The position numbers and the translations under genes are program-made. The notes under the pieces were generated by a model, which was not told the DNA's origin, ran no database searches, and saw nothing but the letters and a program-made list of their open reading frames with translations. 5,699 nt of DNA from Candidatus Glassiibacteriota bacterium (GTDB lineage Bacteria > Gemmatimonadota > Glassbacteria > GWA2-58-10): NCBI GenBank assembly GCA_016934095.1, contig JAFGTO010000242.1:1-5699 (forward strand), written 5' to 3'. Shown here in pieces: positions 5,049 through 5,699 of this stretch; within the stretch, counting starts at the first letter, position 1; every line of letters starts with the position of its first letter.

Positions 5049-5699
5049 CAAGTATTCATCGAGTCAAGGAACGCCTGGTTGTTCTTGGAATCGCGGAGCT
5101 TGGAAATCAGGAACTCCATGGCCTCGGCGGGCGACATGTCATCCAGGTACTTGCGCAGGATCCAGACCCGGTTGAGCGTTTCAGGAGTCAGCAGGAGCTC
5201 TTCCCGGCGGGTGCCGCTCTTGTTGACCTCGATGGCCGGGAACACCCTGCGGTTGGCCATGGCGCGGTCCAGCACCAGTTCCATGTTGCCGGTACCCTTG
5301 AACTCCTCGAAAATCACCTCATCCATGCGGCTGCCGGTCTCGATCAGGGCGGTGGCGATGATAGTCAGGCTCCCGCCCTCCTCGATATTGCGCGCTGCGC
5401 CGAAAAAGCGCTTGGGCTTGTCCAGGGCGTGGGCATCCACGCCGCCGGAGAGGATCTTGCCGCTGTGCGGCACCACCACGTTGTGGCCGCGGGCCAGGCG
5501 GGTGATACTGTCGAGCAGGATGACCACATCGCGCTTGTGCTCGACCAGCCGCTTGGCTTTTTCGATCACCATGTCCGCCACCTGCACGTGGCGCTCGGCG
5601 GGCTCATCGAAAGTGGAGCTGATCACCTCGGCGTTTTTCACCGAGCGCTCCATGTCGGTAACTTCCTCGGGGCGCTCATCGATCAGCAGGATGATCAGG
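5048..5699 (-). CDS. rho: Transcription termination factor Rho, C-terminal part (5' end outside window)
   Basis: Hexameric RNA-dependent ATPase/helicase that ends transcription and acts on untranslated RNA. The frame is open from the right edge to the TGA at 5048, giving 216 residues, about the C-terminal half of a typical 420-residue Rho. Visible parts of the RecA-like motor, counted from the first full codon: LLIDERPEEVTDM (4-16) with the catalytic Glu8 and adjacent Arg9, STFDEPAERHVQVADMVIEKAKRL, Walker B DVVILLDSITRLAR (57-70), the Q-loop region HSGKILSGGVDAHAL, RFFGAARNIEEGGSLTIIATALI, the R-loop segment EEFKGTGNMEL and the arginine-finger segment NKSGTRREELLL (Arg164). The Walker A loop and N-terminal RNA-binding domain lie outside the window. 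No anomalies are seen; similarity to E. coli Rho is high throughout. It heads the run of minus-strand genes shown here. Confidence 0.98.
   Translation of the reverse strand, partial: LIILLIDERPEEVTDMERSVKNAEVISSTFDEPAERHVQVADMVIEKAKRLVEHKRDVVILLDSITRLARGHNVVVPHSGKILSGGVDAHALDKPKRFFGAARNIEEGGSLTIIATALIETGSRMDEVIFEEFKGTGNMELVLDRAMANRRVFPAIEVNKSGTRREELLLTPETLNRVWILRKYLDDMSPAEAMEFLISKLRDSKNNQAFLDSMNT

Overview
This is a GC-rich bacterial window with strong G/C preference at third codon positions. It holds six protein genes, all on the minus strand. In transcription order (right to left) they are rho (3' part only), ruvX/yqgF, mltG, pgi, hisI and tyrA (5' part, running off the left edge). All six are recognisable housekeeping or biosynthetic genes. 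I found no phage, transposase, CRISPR, toxin, defence or RNA genes. The set fits a free-living bacterium with a peptidoglycan wall, glycolysis/gluconeogenesis and its own His and Tyr synthesis. The sequence does not fix the phylum. The gene order and the repeat-rich spacer suggest an uncultured or environmental lineage, but that is inference.

Region by region: 5048-5699 encodes the C-terminal half of transcription terminator Rho. A 47-base spacer follows, then ruvX (4546-4995), a RuvC-fold nuclease tied to 16S rRNA maturation. Next comes a 453-base gene-free spacer (4093-4545) packed with repeats: a CAAAGG-rich element, a near-perfect GGGCACGGC palindrome and three tandem copies of a roughly 100-bp unit, whose tail runs into the last codons of ruvX. 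mltG (3034-4092) encodes the membrane-anchored peptidoglycan lytic transglycosylase. A 225-base spacer with a possible sigma70-type promoter leads to pgi (1366-2808). An 83-base spacer containing a terminator-like hairpin separates pgi from hisI (884-1282). hisI overlaps the annotated start of tyrA (1-903) by 20 bases.

The genes do not form one pathway. rho, ruvX and mltG serve RNA and cell-wall housekeeping; pgi is central carbon metabolism; hisI and tyrA are single steps of histidine and tyrosine synthesis, separated here from the rest of their pathways. hisI-tyrA overlap looks like true translational linkage. The 453-base and 225-base spacers probably divide the run into several transcription units. 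The most unusual part is the 4142-4563 repeat cluster, whose 15-nt hairpin motif shows compensatory base changes between copies. I see no convincing new biological system.
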